From NCBI GenBank assembly GCA_025449115.1, contig JAHLKC010000009.1, forward strand, positions 372,001 to 436,000: a stretch of 64,000 bases of DNA, written 5' to 3'. This document shows, in pieces, positions 1 to 11,200 of this stretch. Numbering within the stretch: position 1 is the first letter of the stretch; each line of letters opens with the position of its first letter. This DNA is from Chytridium lagenaria (lineage: Eukaryota > Chytridiomycota > Chytridiomycetes > Chytridiales > Chytridiaceae). The position numbers and the translations under genes are program-made. The notes beneath the pieces were generated by a model. That model was not told where the DNA came from. It searched no databases and saw only the letters and a program-made list of their open reading frames with translations.

Positions 1-1428
1 CTTAAAATCAGCACGAAGCTCACGTCCCTTCTCAATGGCATCCTCGCCCACCTTGATACAGTCGTCGTACTGACCCATCTCGAAAAGCACAGCTAATCAT
101 TGTATGTTAAAATAATTTTCAAAGCCAACCGCGAAAAAAAAAAAAAAAGAAATACGGATTGTAATCACGTACCAGACTTGTTGGTCAATACCGCAATGTT
201 AGTCTCATCAAGCTCAAACGCCTTATCATATCCTTTGAGCGCAGTCTCAAAGTCCCTCTTTTTGTAAGCAGCGGAAGCAGCCTCCTTCTCCTTGTCAGAA
301 GCCGCCCTCTTCGCCCTCTTCTCCTTTTCCTCATCATCAAGCTCCACCTCAGGTTCCGGCTTAGGGGCAGGCTTCTCAGCAGGGGTGGACCTGGCCTTGG
401 GCTCAGGAACCGGAATATCCTCATCCATGTTCGCCAAGTTACTCATGTCGGAGGTGGCGCTGGCGTCGATACCCATAAGACCAAACACAAGGCTCATCAT
501 ACGGGGATCATTCATGTACCTATTTTGTTTTAAATTAGTAAATAACAAAGGTGGGCAAAAATGAATTAACTACATTTCGATAGCCTTAGGGTTGGCCTGG
601 CAGTCGCGCACTTTCTGCACAAAGTCGGGTTGGGCAAGGTAAGACGCGAGCTTGGGGTTACTCGCAATCTTTGAGAAAACATCCCCAGCAAAGAGCTTTC
701 CAAATCCGCCCCCTAAAAAAAGAAAATAATAGGTTAGTCCATTCATCATAAACAAGGGTTTGAAGGAATTTAACAAACCACCAAGACCGTTGTCCTCAAG
801 ATCAGCAAGCGCAGCCTCTGCATCCTTCAAACCCTTCTGCATCTGTGTATTGGAAGGCTCCAAAGCAAGACCAGCCTGGTAAGCCTCCACAGACTCCTTA
901 TACCTTGACAATCCGTACAAAGCAGCGGCTTTGCGAGAGAAGCCCTATATAAATAAAATCAGCATGCGGGACGCTAGCTTGAAGGCATACCTTGGCCCAG
1001 CTGGGTTCAATTCAACAGTCTTCTCTGCATCGTCCAAAGCCTTAACATAGTCCCTCAAACTGGCGTAGGAGGCGGATCTGAATGCCGGAACATGTATAGG
1101 TATTTAACTTAAAACAAACTTTTTTTTTAATGCGTGTGCAATGTACCTGTTGGAGAAGAGAACATGGTTGGTGCTATCTAACTCAATTGCCTGGGAGAAA
1201 AACTTGATGGCTTCGGGAAACTCTCCTTTCGAAAAGTGCTTGTTGCCTTGGGCCTTAAGATCTTCGGCCTAAACAGTAAAGTAAGTTCGTGTCGGATGTA
1301 AAACAAGATATCAAGACAAATAAACACTTGAAAAGGATTCCGTAAAGTGAGTGAATGAAACGAGATAGATGCTCTCTGAACAAGCACCAATAATGGTGAC
1401 AGGGTTGAAAACGGCCACTCACAGTCAT
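1..1428 (-). CDS. STI1: STI1/HOP co-chaperone (TPR and DP domains), 3' end outside window
   Basis: Cytosolic adaptor that links Hsp70 and Hsp90 through TPR domains. The first visible block is a TPR1 array starting MTAEDLKAQGNKHFSKGEF, with typical TPR signatures (NRSASY, DAEKTVELNPAWAKG). A DP1 domain follows (LASYLAQPDF, then YMNDPRMM and LMGIDA), then a charged linker rich in K, E and P, then the start of TPR2A (AAYKKRDFETALKGYDKAFELD). Coding exons read on the minus strand are about 1423-1428, 1147-1268, 991-1077, 782-944, 574-712, 173-519 and 1-93. The first coding exon is only 6 nt (ATGACT, then GTGAGT). The frame is intact through all visible exons. A canonical heat-shock element lies about 400 bp upstream. 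The identity is very safe; the C-terminal TPR2B and DP2 regions are not in the window. Confidence 0.95.
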
Positions 1429-1963
1429 ATTGGTTTCGAGTTGGAAAAATGCGGGTAGATGGCGAGGTAGCGGCTTGATGCAAAATTACTCGGGTGCTTG
1501 CTGTAATAACAAATAAGGCGACAAAAGAAGAGAAAAGGTAAAGCTTAGTGACGAGGCGTTTCACACTTTCGAACAAAAGGGAAGGAAACTCGAGACAAAA
1601 GACATCCAGGCCTTGTCCTGTCCTGCGCAGACAACGGTTTGCCCTTGTTGAGCCAACAATGCAACTCATTCGGGTATGCATTGCGGGAATGCATGCACAG
1701 GGACGGCCATGTCGCCAACGCCCTCACCTTCAGCGCAAGAATGTCGAAGTTTGGAAAATGAATGTGGAATGCAATGGAAAAAATCCCTCTGAAAAATATT
1801 TTTTGGATGACTTGGGGTTTTCAAGGTGAAGGTTCGAGAAGAATACCAGCGCATTGCAGATAGCTGCTTTATTTTATTTACTTTGCAGAATAGAGACTAT
1901 CTCCATGGATCAGGGAAGGAATGAATGGATGTTGGGTCGTTGTAGCAGCTAAGTTAGCTAGTG
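1429..1963. other. Intergenic, STI1 promoter side
   Basis: The spacer lies between the 5' end of STI1 and the 3' end of the ARMC2-like gene. Apart from the heat-shock element at 1828-1840 no coding signal was found; the ORFs here are short and overlap in conflicting frames. Confidence 0.5.
1828..1840. promoter_or_regulatory. Heat-shock element upstream of STI1
   Basis: The sequence GAAggTTCgaGAA has three alternating nGAAn pentamers with exact 2-nt spacing, the consensus bound by the HSF1 trimer. It lies between the ARMC2 stop and the STI1 start, about 400 bp upstream of the STI1 ATG. STI1 genes are heat-shock induced in yeast, so the position makes sense. Binding is inferred. Confidence 0.6.
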
Positions 1964-4900
1964 TTAGCTACCTGGCCCAACACCTGCTTCCACCCAGTTC
2001 CCCCTCTTTGCAGGTGGATGCATTGGAGGTGGTGTTGACGGAGGCGTTTCATCCAGTGCATGCCCATCCTCATCCTCATAGTATCCCAAATTCTCCAACG
2101 TATTTCTCGCAATACGCTCAAATGTTTTTAAAAGTTCGTCATCGTCATCAGCATTCTTCACCATGGTGGATTCTACAACAATAAAAAACGGTCAATACTC
2201 TGGTTTCAGAAAACTGTTAAAAACTCTCACCCAAAGCATGCATCAAAATAGTAGCAAGCCGCTCCTCGTCATTTGTCGAAATGAAGTCTTCCAGCTGATC
2301 TGATAGTAGAGACGTGCTGATCGTAAACAAGTTTGAGAGCGCCTTACTCGCCGCAATCGCTACCCTCAAATCTTCTTCGCGTAGACTTTCTTCTACGACA
2401 TTTGCAATCCTATCAATTTCATTTAACTATAATCCATTCTGATACGACTCACTTTTCAAAGCCACCTCCTTGCACAACTATCCGTCCATTCTCACCGCTC
2501 ACCCTCTTCCCAGCCGCGTTGGTGGTTGGCGCTAAGATATTGGCGAAAGCACCGCACACGTTTTCTAAAAACCGCAGCATCGGAATGATCCAAGAGCACG
2601 ATCAACAACTCTGTTCCTCCTTTGTTTTTCGCCATCCATTGTCGGGATTCATCGAGTCGTGAGAGGTTGCCGAATACACGGGTTGCTTCTGATACTGCTT
2701 CAGAGTTGCTGCAAAGAAGAAGTGGAACCAAGACTGGTCACAAGAGTTAAAATAGTTTGGCGGGAACGGGAGTGAACTTACGTTCTAGTATGCGACAACC
2801 TTGGAGAAGCAGGCAGTTATCCACGTCAAGGTAAAATGTAAAGTTGGCCAAGCACCAACAATATTTAAACACAAGCTCTTCCTCGCGTTCCATGTCAGCA
2901 TGTGCTAAAATGTTGTTGGTACACACGCCAGCAATGCCATATCCTTACCTAAAATTTCCACCAGGCTCTCAATTTCGATCATCTGAACTAACTCCTGCCC
3001 GCACTCGGGGTCTAAAGCCAAATTCGCTAGTACACGAACGAGCTTTATCATCAGGTAAAATTGACGTTATTAGCGAGCGAAAATGGCACCCTAGGATGTT
3101 TAACAATGAAGCCTACCTTCACCATCACATCCATGTTTTCCCTATCAATCCTCGTCCCAACTTCATCCGCCGCATCCCCATCCACAACTCCCCAACCGTC
3201 ACCCCACTATTAGCATCTTTGTCGACTGCACCACTCCATCCCTGTCCGGCGTCCTTCCCTCGTTGCGACCCGTTTAAGTTTATGCAGGCACACTGCCGAA
3301 TAAATCCCCAACAAGGCAGCAATGTCTGGAAGGCCGTTGAGGAGAATTTATGCTCGGGTCCTTTGACTGATGTAAGATTTCCGAGGACAAAGAAAATGCG
3401 CACGAGGAGAGGCTGTGGGGTCGCGCTTTAAGTGGTTAATTGGTAAGGGTTTTTGTTGAATGTGTTTACGATAAAAGTATAATAAATGTAAAATTCAATT
3501 GAAGACGAAAACGAGGGGATAAAGTCAAAGAGTTTGTGGGACTCACTTTATGATTTTGGTACTTGACGACTAGTTGAAGAAGTGCTTGAACGTTTGACTC
3601 TCCTTTCATTTTTTCCAGGCAATCAGAATGTAGCGAAAGTTTGCTAAGGAATGATGTTAGGACTAAAGAAAAAGCTTCTAAGCACCACAAATACCCACCT
3701 TAATATCCGCGATACGTTTAACATGAGATCCGAAGAATCTGTGAGCCCCACAGATTCATGCGTCAGATTTATGAGCGCACCAATAGCATTGCCATTAACA
3801 AACGGATGTGCTGATGCTAGATTCCGAAGTGACGCGGTGATCTGGATGAGGAGCTGAGTCGCCTGCGCTAGCTGATCATCGGGAACCGATGTAAAATCGC
3901 CCGTCTAACCATTTAAAAAGTCAATAAAGTTTTTTCCCAGCATCATACTCACGTCTAGGATCGATTGAATAACTTCAGTGAGATGAGGCACGCAACCGCA
4001 TTGAAGAAGCACTTTTTGATTACTGTCGTTGTTGGAGATGTTTTTGAGAGTTCCAGCAGCGTAAATGAGGAGATCGCAGCGGGACCCATAGATGTTTTTC
4101 AGTCCTTGGGATTCTGGTATTGAGGAAGGACGCATAAAATCAAGGATACTCCCTTTTTGAGAAGGTCGTGTCAATAAAATATTCTAAAGAGGGCAAAAAT
4201 GTAAGAAACTTACCTAGCACTCTTTTACTTTGAAAAAGCCGATCGTTTCTTTCATTTTTGCTCAATTTGAACAGAAGTTTAAACGTGTTCAAAAGAACCC
4301 TCTCATCATGCGTCAACTTTCACTTTCCGTCAGTATAATAAACAAAAAGACGGAAACCTACCCTTATTAAAATCCCACAAACCCCAATAGCAACCACCGG
4401 ATGTCCACTACTCTCCATCCATCTCATTAACGAATGCAACACAAAATCCCGTCTCCTCTTATCCCTCCCCCGTTTCTCCCCACCCCTCCCACTTCTCAAC
4501 CAACTCAATCCCTCAAGGCATCGATGGACAGCGTCAAAAATCGCATCCAATTCTTCGGGGTGTTTCGTAAATGCTTTGACGTCGACTTTTTGTTGGATTC
4601 AAGGTCTGCTAGGACGGAGGTGAGGGACGTCCAATCTGGTTCTGGGGCTCATCGGGGTGTGGAGTTGAAGAGACGGTTGCTGATGTGGATGGAGTATGTG
4701 GGGCCGGGGATGCGTGAGGGGATATGATGTGGTGGTGTGGATGAGAGGGGTTTGGGAGGGTGACAAAGGGGATGGTTCCGAAAAGGTCGTAATCTGCGGA
4801 AGGGTAGTCAGACATAGCATTAAAAGCTTACGGAAGATATATTATTACCTCTGTGCTATCCTCAAGTACTGTTGGTAAATTAGGTAAGGACGCATCTAAA

Positions 4901-5458
4901 GGGTCAAGTCGTCTTGGAACGGGTCTCTTTTTCCTTTACAACAAATAGGCAATATTAATTGTACATTCAGCATCGTTCGGTCCAAAATATTAGAAAACGT
5001 CTCAAACCATTGCTCGGATCTCATAATTTTCCTCCTCCTGAACCGACAGCATGAAGAAACAGCTCCCCATCTCTTGAAATAGCAGGTGTGAATGGCCTTG
5101 ACGGTCGTCTCAGCGATGCCCGTGCCTCTGCAATGACCGATGACGCAGGAGGCGGTCTTGGGTAATGATACCGTGATTTACCAGCTAGTGAGTCTGAGAC
5201 GCTTATGTGCGATCCCATCAGCAGCGCCTGCCCAGTGGCCTCAAGCTGATGATGGTCCATGTCGACAGTTGGTTTTGTTTGTCTTATGACAATTGCACCT
5301 TTTGACAAATTTACCTGCTCAATAGGTGAAGGCGAAAAAGCAACAGCTTGGAGAAACATATCCACAGATACCGAAGAATCGCAATATGCTATTAGGAAAA
5401 AAGGGCTGCTACAGGATGGGCTAGACGCCCGAATCCCTTCTCTCAGAAAAATACACAA
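1964..5458 (-). CDS. ARMC2: ARMC2-like armadillo-repeat ciliary protein (several frame breaks)
   Basis: Armadillo-repeat protein related to animal ARMC2, a family restricted to organisms with motile cilia or flagella and needed for axoneme assembly in sperm. The N-terminal region (about 5060-5150) carries the conserved SSVIAEARASLRRPSRPFTP motif. Armadillo blocks follow in order: AIFDAVHRCLEGL, RVLLNTFKLLFKL, AAGTLKNISNNDSNQKVLL, IQITASLRNLASAHPFV with GALINLTHESVG, FFVLGNLTSVKGPEHK, KLVRVLANLALDPECGQELV, KYCWCLANFTFYLD, EATRVFGNLSRLDE, and VCGAFANIL. The C-terminus is acidic and ends at the stop at 1964. Introns are short GT-AG. The frame breaks by single bases near 2573, 3347, 4587-4591 and 4644-4647; each time the protein resumes in another frame with conserved sequence and no splice site. 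The 5' end is uncertain: M at 5458 or 5260 are both possible starts. Confidence 0.85.
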
Positions 5459-5618
5459 AAAAAAAGAGAAAAACAGAAGTTGGCGGCGAATGAGTATGGG
5501 GCATATCGTTCATTGACGCTAAAGGATCCGTTGTCTACACATCGCATGACACGATATACAAAGGGAAAGAAGGCCAATAAAAGAGGGACAAAAGATAAAA
5601 ATACATTCTGCAACTTCA

Positions 5619-6679
5619 TTACCAAGTATCACTTCTAACCCACCCCTTCCACCTTCCCGTGAATCCCTCTCCCAAGCTCCTCCACCACCCCTCCTTCCAA
5701 AATCTGAAGGCCCCGACCTTCCCCCCCTTCCCCATATCCACCCCAACCCCCACCCCCACCCCCACCCCTAGGCGGCGGCCTTCCATAAGGTTATGCCTCG
5801 CATTAGCGCCGCTTCCTCTTATAGGCCCACCACCTCCACCATACCCTGCGTTACCAGCAATACCACCAACAGACGGATCAATGACATATATTCCAACATC
5901 GATGAAATCACCAATAACAAACGAAACTTCATCCAGCGTCTTGTCATCTTCTATTGATCGGCGATAGTTGTTGACGGCACCAATGTCTTTCAAATGATAA
6001 ACACCTCCACGGGTCACATCTTGGTAGGCTGCGCGGAAGGAGATACGAGCGTTGACATTGGCAACTTCTGGGCGGGATTGCGAGAGAAGGCTGACTAGTT
6101 CTTTAAGGGTGGCGTCTTTCCTGTATTCGTCCGTAAATATATTTATGAGTACTCAACCGAAACCAACGCTCAAATATAATGTTGGAGATAAAGTTGAGAC
6201 ACAACCCACCATGTGTAAAGCTGAACTTCGTCGGCTGTAGGAAGCTTGTTTATCGAATATTCATCGGCATTATGATGTCCACCGACTTTGCAAAACATCC
6301 GAATCAAGAATGGGCAGTTCTAGAGCGTAACAACGCAAAACCATTAGCATTTAAACTCTACAAATCTATATGCCCCGCAGTTCCGTCCGAATCATCCAAA
6401 ACACTAGCCTATAGGCTGATATCTCACCTTCTCCCTATCAACCTGGATCCTCGCTTTCCCTCCTCTCCGTCCACCACCAAGCGCTCCAGAGCTCGACAGG
6501 GCATTGCCGTTCTTCCCATCCTTGTCCTTGCTACCATCTTTCATGCCGTCCTTTCCGTCTAGTTCTGATTTGAGCTCTGACCGCTTCCCACGGCGTCCAT
6601 TGTTAGAAGCAGTGTCTGAGACGTCAGCTTCATCGTCTCGAGGGGAAGGGGTGGTCTTTTCCATGTCCGTCGCCATCAT
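5619..6679 (-). CDS. SAP18: SAP18-like Sin3-associated polypeptide
   Basis: Ubiquitin-fold subunit of the Sin3-HDAC and ASAP/PSAP RNA-processing complexes, acting in the nucleus. Exon 1 (6428-6679) codes a disordered acidic and Gly-rich N-terminus ending IQVDREK. Exon 2 (6210-6319) gives NCPFLIRMFCKVGGHHNADEY, and exon 3 (5619-6120) gives KDATLKELVSLLSQSRPEV, VYHLKDIGAV and FVIGDFIDVGIYV. These match the order of SAP18 blocks (CPFLLRVF, DATLKEL, IGDYLDIAI). The start is the first of two tandem ATGs at 6679. The tail after IDPSVGG is Gly-rich and lies over a GGGGTG hexamer array and a C7 run, so its frame and exact stop are uncertain. Confidence 0.88.
5738..5771. repeat. (CCCCCA)n hexanucleotide array in SAP18 tail
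   Basis: About four to five copies of CCCCCA on the plus strand, read as alternating Gly-Val on the minus strand. It sits in the last exon of the SAP18-like gene and could vary in length. Confidence 0.8.
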
Positions 6680-8249
6680 AGTCCTATGAAGAGAGTCTGC
6701 CGAAGAAAAGAATTTTCTTTCCGAGAATTTCGAGCTGAAGTTGTGCTTGGACACCGAATGCCACGACCACGCGAGGTTATGGATATCCGTCTAATGCTCA
6801 TTTGGAGATGTCCATTATGGCCTCGCGTAAATACGGAAAGCATCATTATGACAGTCAAAAACTACCATGTTGGAAGTATCTGATGAGACAAGATATCATA
6901 CATTGTTCACAAGTTCTAACTGGGCTCTCTGATCTGAATGCTGTCGATCTAAAGATGAGTTTAACTAGATTATATATAAAAGATATCTTTTTCATAGTCT
7001 CTTTTTGTCTTATCTAAAAATCAACTTTTGGACTTTTTCTGGACTTTTGCGTATATGTTAAGTTTTACTATACAATATTCCATGATATTGACATCGTCGG
7101 GTATGTGCTTTTTCAACAAAGTACTACTATCGACCGTTGGCTCATCTGTAATGTGTTGTGTCGAATAAATAATTCACAGCTTTCAGGTCGAGATGGGACC
7201 ACGTTACCTCAGGCGAATCCATGATCCAATTCTGTCAATTCTTAAATGATAATTGAAAAGCATGACCGTGACGTTGACGAATTAAAACTACAAAGTACTT
7301 CATGTATACTTTTAAACTCCAAAACTGCAGAACGCATTTGAAGATAATATATTATAGTACTGATTATGACCTAAACCATTTATGGCGGAGATGCATTCGT
7401 TTTTCGAGTCTCACAATGCTCCGAAATATCTTCCCGCAATCGGTCACTTGCGGGAGCGATGTCGATAATAGTTTAACGCTGGCCCGTTTTAAACCGCCAT
7501 ACGTGCAGTTAGCATTCCTACATCACTCTTTAGCGCGTTACTTTTTGTTCTTGTTCGCAACATATCACTTGAGTTATAGAATTTAGAGAGAAATCATGGC
7601 CTCGGGTTATTGAACGAAGTATATTCTGGCTAGGTTAGTAAAGAGTTACGCAGTTCTCTTTTTCGTTAGCAATTTCTAACGTACATTGTTGGGTTTTCTT
7701 TTCTTTTCTCTACTTTTTTCAACTCTCTTTTCAGCTTCGATGATCCAAGTTCAGACGTCTTTTAAAACCTTTGGTTTGATTTGTTTTATTGCCAACAGTT
7801 GTCGTTTTCAGTAATTCTTTTCATAAAGTCCGTTATTTCTTTTGAATTATTTTACACTTGACTTGCGATGAGCCTATACTTTTTATTAGTTTTTTTCTGG
7901 TAAAATACACCAGAAATTCACCCAAAAAACAGCAACAAAAACTTGTCGTGAGGAGAAAGAGCACCTGATTGCAGCCAGCAGCATGCCGAATCAAGCAAGC
8001 TTCAAAGTCCGATTTATGATGAGTCGGACAAGATCAGTAAATTGAAAAAGAAAAACGAGTTCCACTGCTGCTGGTGCTGCTGGTGCTGTTGACCTCTTCG
8101 CTGGTGCCTGTTGAAAAGAACTTGAACAACACGAGACAGGAGTGACTGAAGCTCACTGTAGTAACAGCTCACTGAACTGAAGGTTGGCCGAGAGGGCTGC
8201 CGCAGACCGTCAACTTCCCAAACTTACCGCACCTGAAAACAAGTCGCAA
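6680..8249. other. Intergenic between divergent genes
   Basis: About 1.6 kb between the SAP18-like gene (minus) and the PCM1-like gene (plus), so it should hold both promoters. It is AT-rich with T runs. A 94-residue ORF at 7302-7586 has no recognisable domain and no codon support. A short CTG/GGTGCTG-rich stretch lies near 8063-8092. Confidence 0.5.
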
Positions 8250-11200
8250 ATGATGTCAACACTCGACCTTCCACTAACATCACCTCCACTCCCAGCATCC
8301 GACGTTACTGCCGTGCTTTCAACAAAGATTTCTGAGGATACTACAGCTGTTTTAGAGGTATCACCTGTCGAAGAGAGCTGTGGGCCGTGGCATGCTTTGG
8401 GAGATGTGCAGAACGTTGCAGGAAGCTGGACAGAGATACCATTGGATGATGGGGAGGTTTTGGACGGAAGGAAGAAGGGGAAAGTGGGTGGTGGCGAGGT
8501 GAGAGTAGATGTGAGTGGTGAGGGGATGTGGCTATGGCTGCAGAACCATTGGCTTTAGGCGAGGATGTGAAGGGCGAATGGAGGTGAGTGAGTGAGGGTT
8601 GTTTTAAGCAAAAAGTCTTTCCATTTGGCTCTCTGCTTCAGCTGTACGCACTTACTTTACATTACAAACCCCATGTTGCATTTGACCAACTCATTGCGTT
8701 TTTAATTAGCTGCAACGAAGTTCTCAAGAACTCCTCAAAACCTCTGCCCACACCGTTTTCCACAAAACGACGTCTTTCTACCACTTCTGAACTTGACTCT
8801 GACCTCGATTCTGACCTTGGCTCAAACGACGACAACTCACTCCTCCTCTCCGCTGACGAAACTCTACACTCTCTCCGTAGCCACACATTCTTCCGCGATG
8901 TACTCCGCCAAGCCGACAAGGAAAGTGCTGAACGCTTACAACAAGAATCCGACGTTTCCATTACTGTGCGTGATGTGCCCGTTGACTCTAGATTGAGAGA
9001 TTTAAGGCCTCGACAAATGATGCGGATGAGGCTGCTGTACTCGCGGAAGCCGCCAAGGAGATTCAGGAGCGATTTAAAGCGGTTTGGGAGCGGAAAGAGG
9101 AGATTGAGGGTCTCAGAGGACAGATTGATCGGTTGAAGCAGCTGAGGGATGTTATTGTGAAGAGGAGGGAAGAGATTGCTGACGAAGTTGCGAATGTTAC
9201 TACTGCTCCTGCTGCTGAAGAGGAGGATGAGGAGGAGGAAGAGGACTTGAAGAAAGTGGAGAATGTTGGAGCGAGTATCAATGGGGCTGTGGATTCGTTG
9301 ATGACACAGTTACTCAAGAGTTCTATGCATAGACGGATTGTGGATCAGGGGGTTGCTGTTGGAGGCGGATTCAGCGAAGGATGTGGACATGAGAGTAGGT
9401 TGAGTGGGATGAATATTGGCGGTGATGGAGGTTTTGGGGTCGGCGGGACGCCGGTTCAGCCGAGAGTTTGGGTGCCGAAAGCCATCTCGCCGCCAACATG
9501 GAAGGGAAAAGAAGAAGAGGCGGATTTTATAAAAGGGTTGGAAATGTTCTTACCAGAAGGTTTGAGGAGAAAGAGGAGTGGTTGGGTCGAGGAGGTTGTG
9601 GAAGAGGAGGACGAAGAGGTCGAAGGAGAGGAGGTCGAGGAAGAGGAGGACGTGGAAGGCGAGGATAATACAGACGAGGAAGATGAGGAGGATAATGAAG
9701 ATATCGTGACAAAGGTCAAAATTCAGAGTCACGATGAGGATGAAGCGACGGAAGCGAATAGGGTTGAACGGAGGGTGGAGGTTAGAATTTTCCCAACTTC
9801 TCCATATATTTGTTTAATCTTCATCAACTTTACCTTATTGTTAACTAATGATACAAAAAAAAAGTCTATCCTTACCCAGATTCACGATCTTGAGACTTTT
9901 CAAATTCCCGTTCAGTCACCACATCTCCGACGCTATGCTGCACTTTTTGGGAAACTTTCCAAATGTTTAGATGACTTGTCTGTTGCTAAAGACCGTGTGG
10001 ATCTTAAGACAAAAGCTGCTGAAAGTGTTTTAGATGATGCAAAGGAGGATGAGACTGAGGCGGAAGAGAGTGAGGATGGCATGGTGGGAAAAACAGAAGA
10101 AAACAGGAGGTGGGGGAGTGTCGATTTTAAGGAGATGAGGAATCCATATATTTTGAGACAGAGAATGGAGGAGATGGAGGTGAGATGATGTTTTTCTTTT
10201 TCTTCTTAACATATCTCATTTTGGGGTATACATCTTTATTAATTTACTGTATATATATTTAGGAATCGAAGAAGGAGCTCCCACTAGCTGCCGGCAAATA
10301 CCGTATCTTTGAGCCTTCGTTGACTGACGATGACAATGAGTAAGCTAGCCACCGATTTTTACTTCGATTTAACGTGTTTCAAAGTTTTCTTGACGTTCCA
10401 CCTGGTGCGATTCCGTCACCGACGCGTCCCATTGATATTCGACTGAAAAAAAATGTGCAGCCTATTAAGAAAGAGGAGGAAGACGTTTGGGATGGAGGAG
10501 AGGAGGATGCTTCTTGGGTTGAGCAGGCGAGAGTGGATGAGGTTGCGATTGATGAGAGTTTGGCTGGGCAGCAAGCCGAAAGATGGGTCGGAAAAGGAGG
10601 TGAGGAGAGTGTAGATGTCGAGGAAGAGGAAGAAGAAGATGCGGTGGATTCTGTAAAGGGGATGTGGATGAATATGTTAGGAGGTAATCCCTATTTTGTT
10701 GTCGTCCTTGTTTCTTTTGTGCTTTCGCTCATCTTTCCATACCTCCTTCTGTACTCCAGACTTTTTCATCACGTCAAAGACCCTATCTACCGTGGAGCCG
10801 CTGGAGTCATTGCCAAGCATGAGCAAGAACCATACTTTTTGTTGCAGTTGTTTGACAGGTGCAGCTTCTTGATACTGTGTATCTGAGGCAACGATTTTTG
10901 GTGTCGTTGGATGATATTATGAATGAGAGAGAGGCGATGGGAAAACGGCGGAAGAGGGAGGATATGGAGGTTGGAAAGATTGTGGAAGACGTGAATGTGG
11001 CGAGCGGGGGGAGGAGGGCTGGGAAGGAGGCGTTGAGGAGGCGTGAGGTGAGTTAATTTCTTGAGTGTTTCTCTCTCTCTTCATTACGTCATTTTAAGGT
11101 TGAGCTTTTTTTGGTGGTTAAATTATTATTTTAACTTAAATGACTTTTTTTTTCTCTCGTACTAATGTTGGCCTTTTTTGTTCATTTTTGTTTAATAGTC

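Noticed and set aside
7302..7586. 94-residue ORF in the intergenic region
   Set aside because: No domain, no splice context and AT-driven composition; likely chance.
9456..9719. Ser-rich antisense ORFs over the PCM1-like gene
   Set aside because: They mirror the GAG/GAA-rich acidic coding tract on the plus strand.
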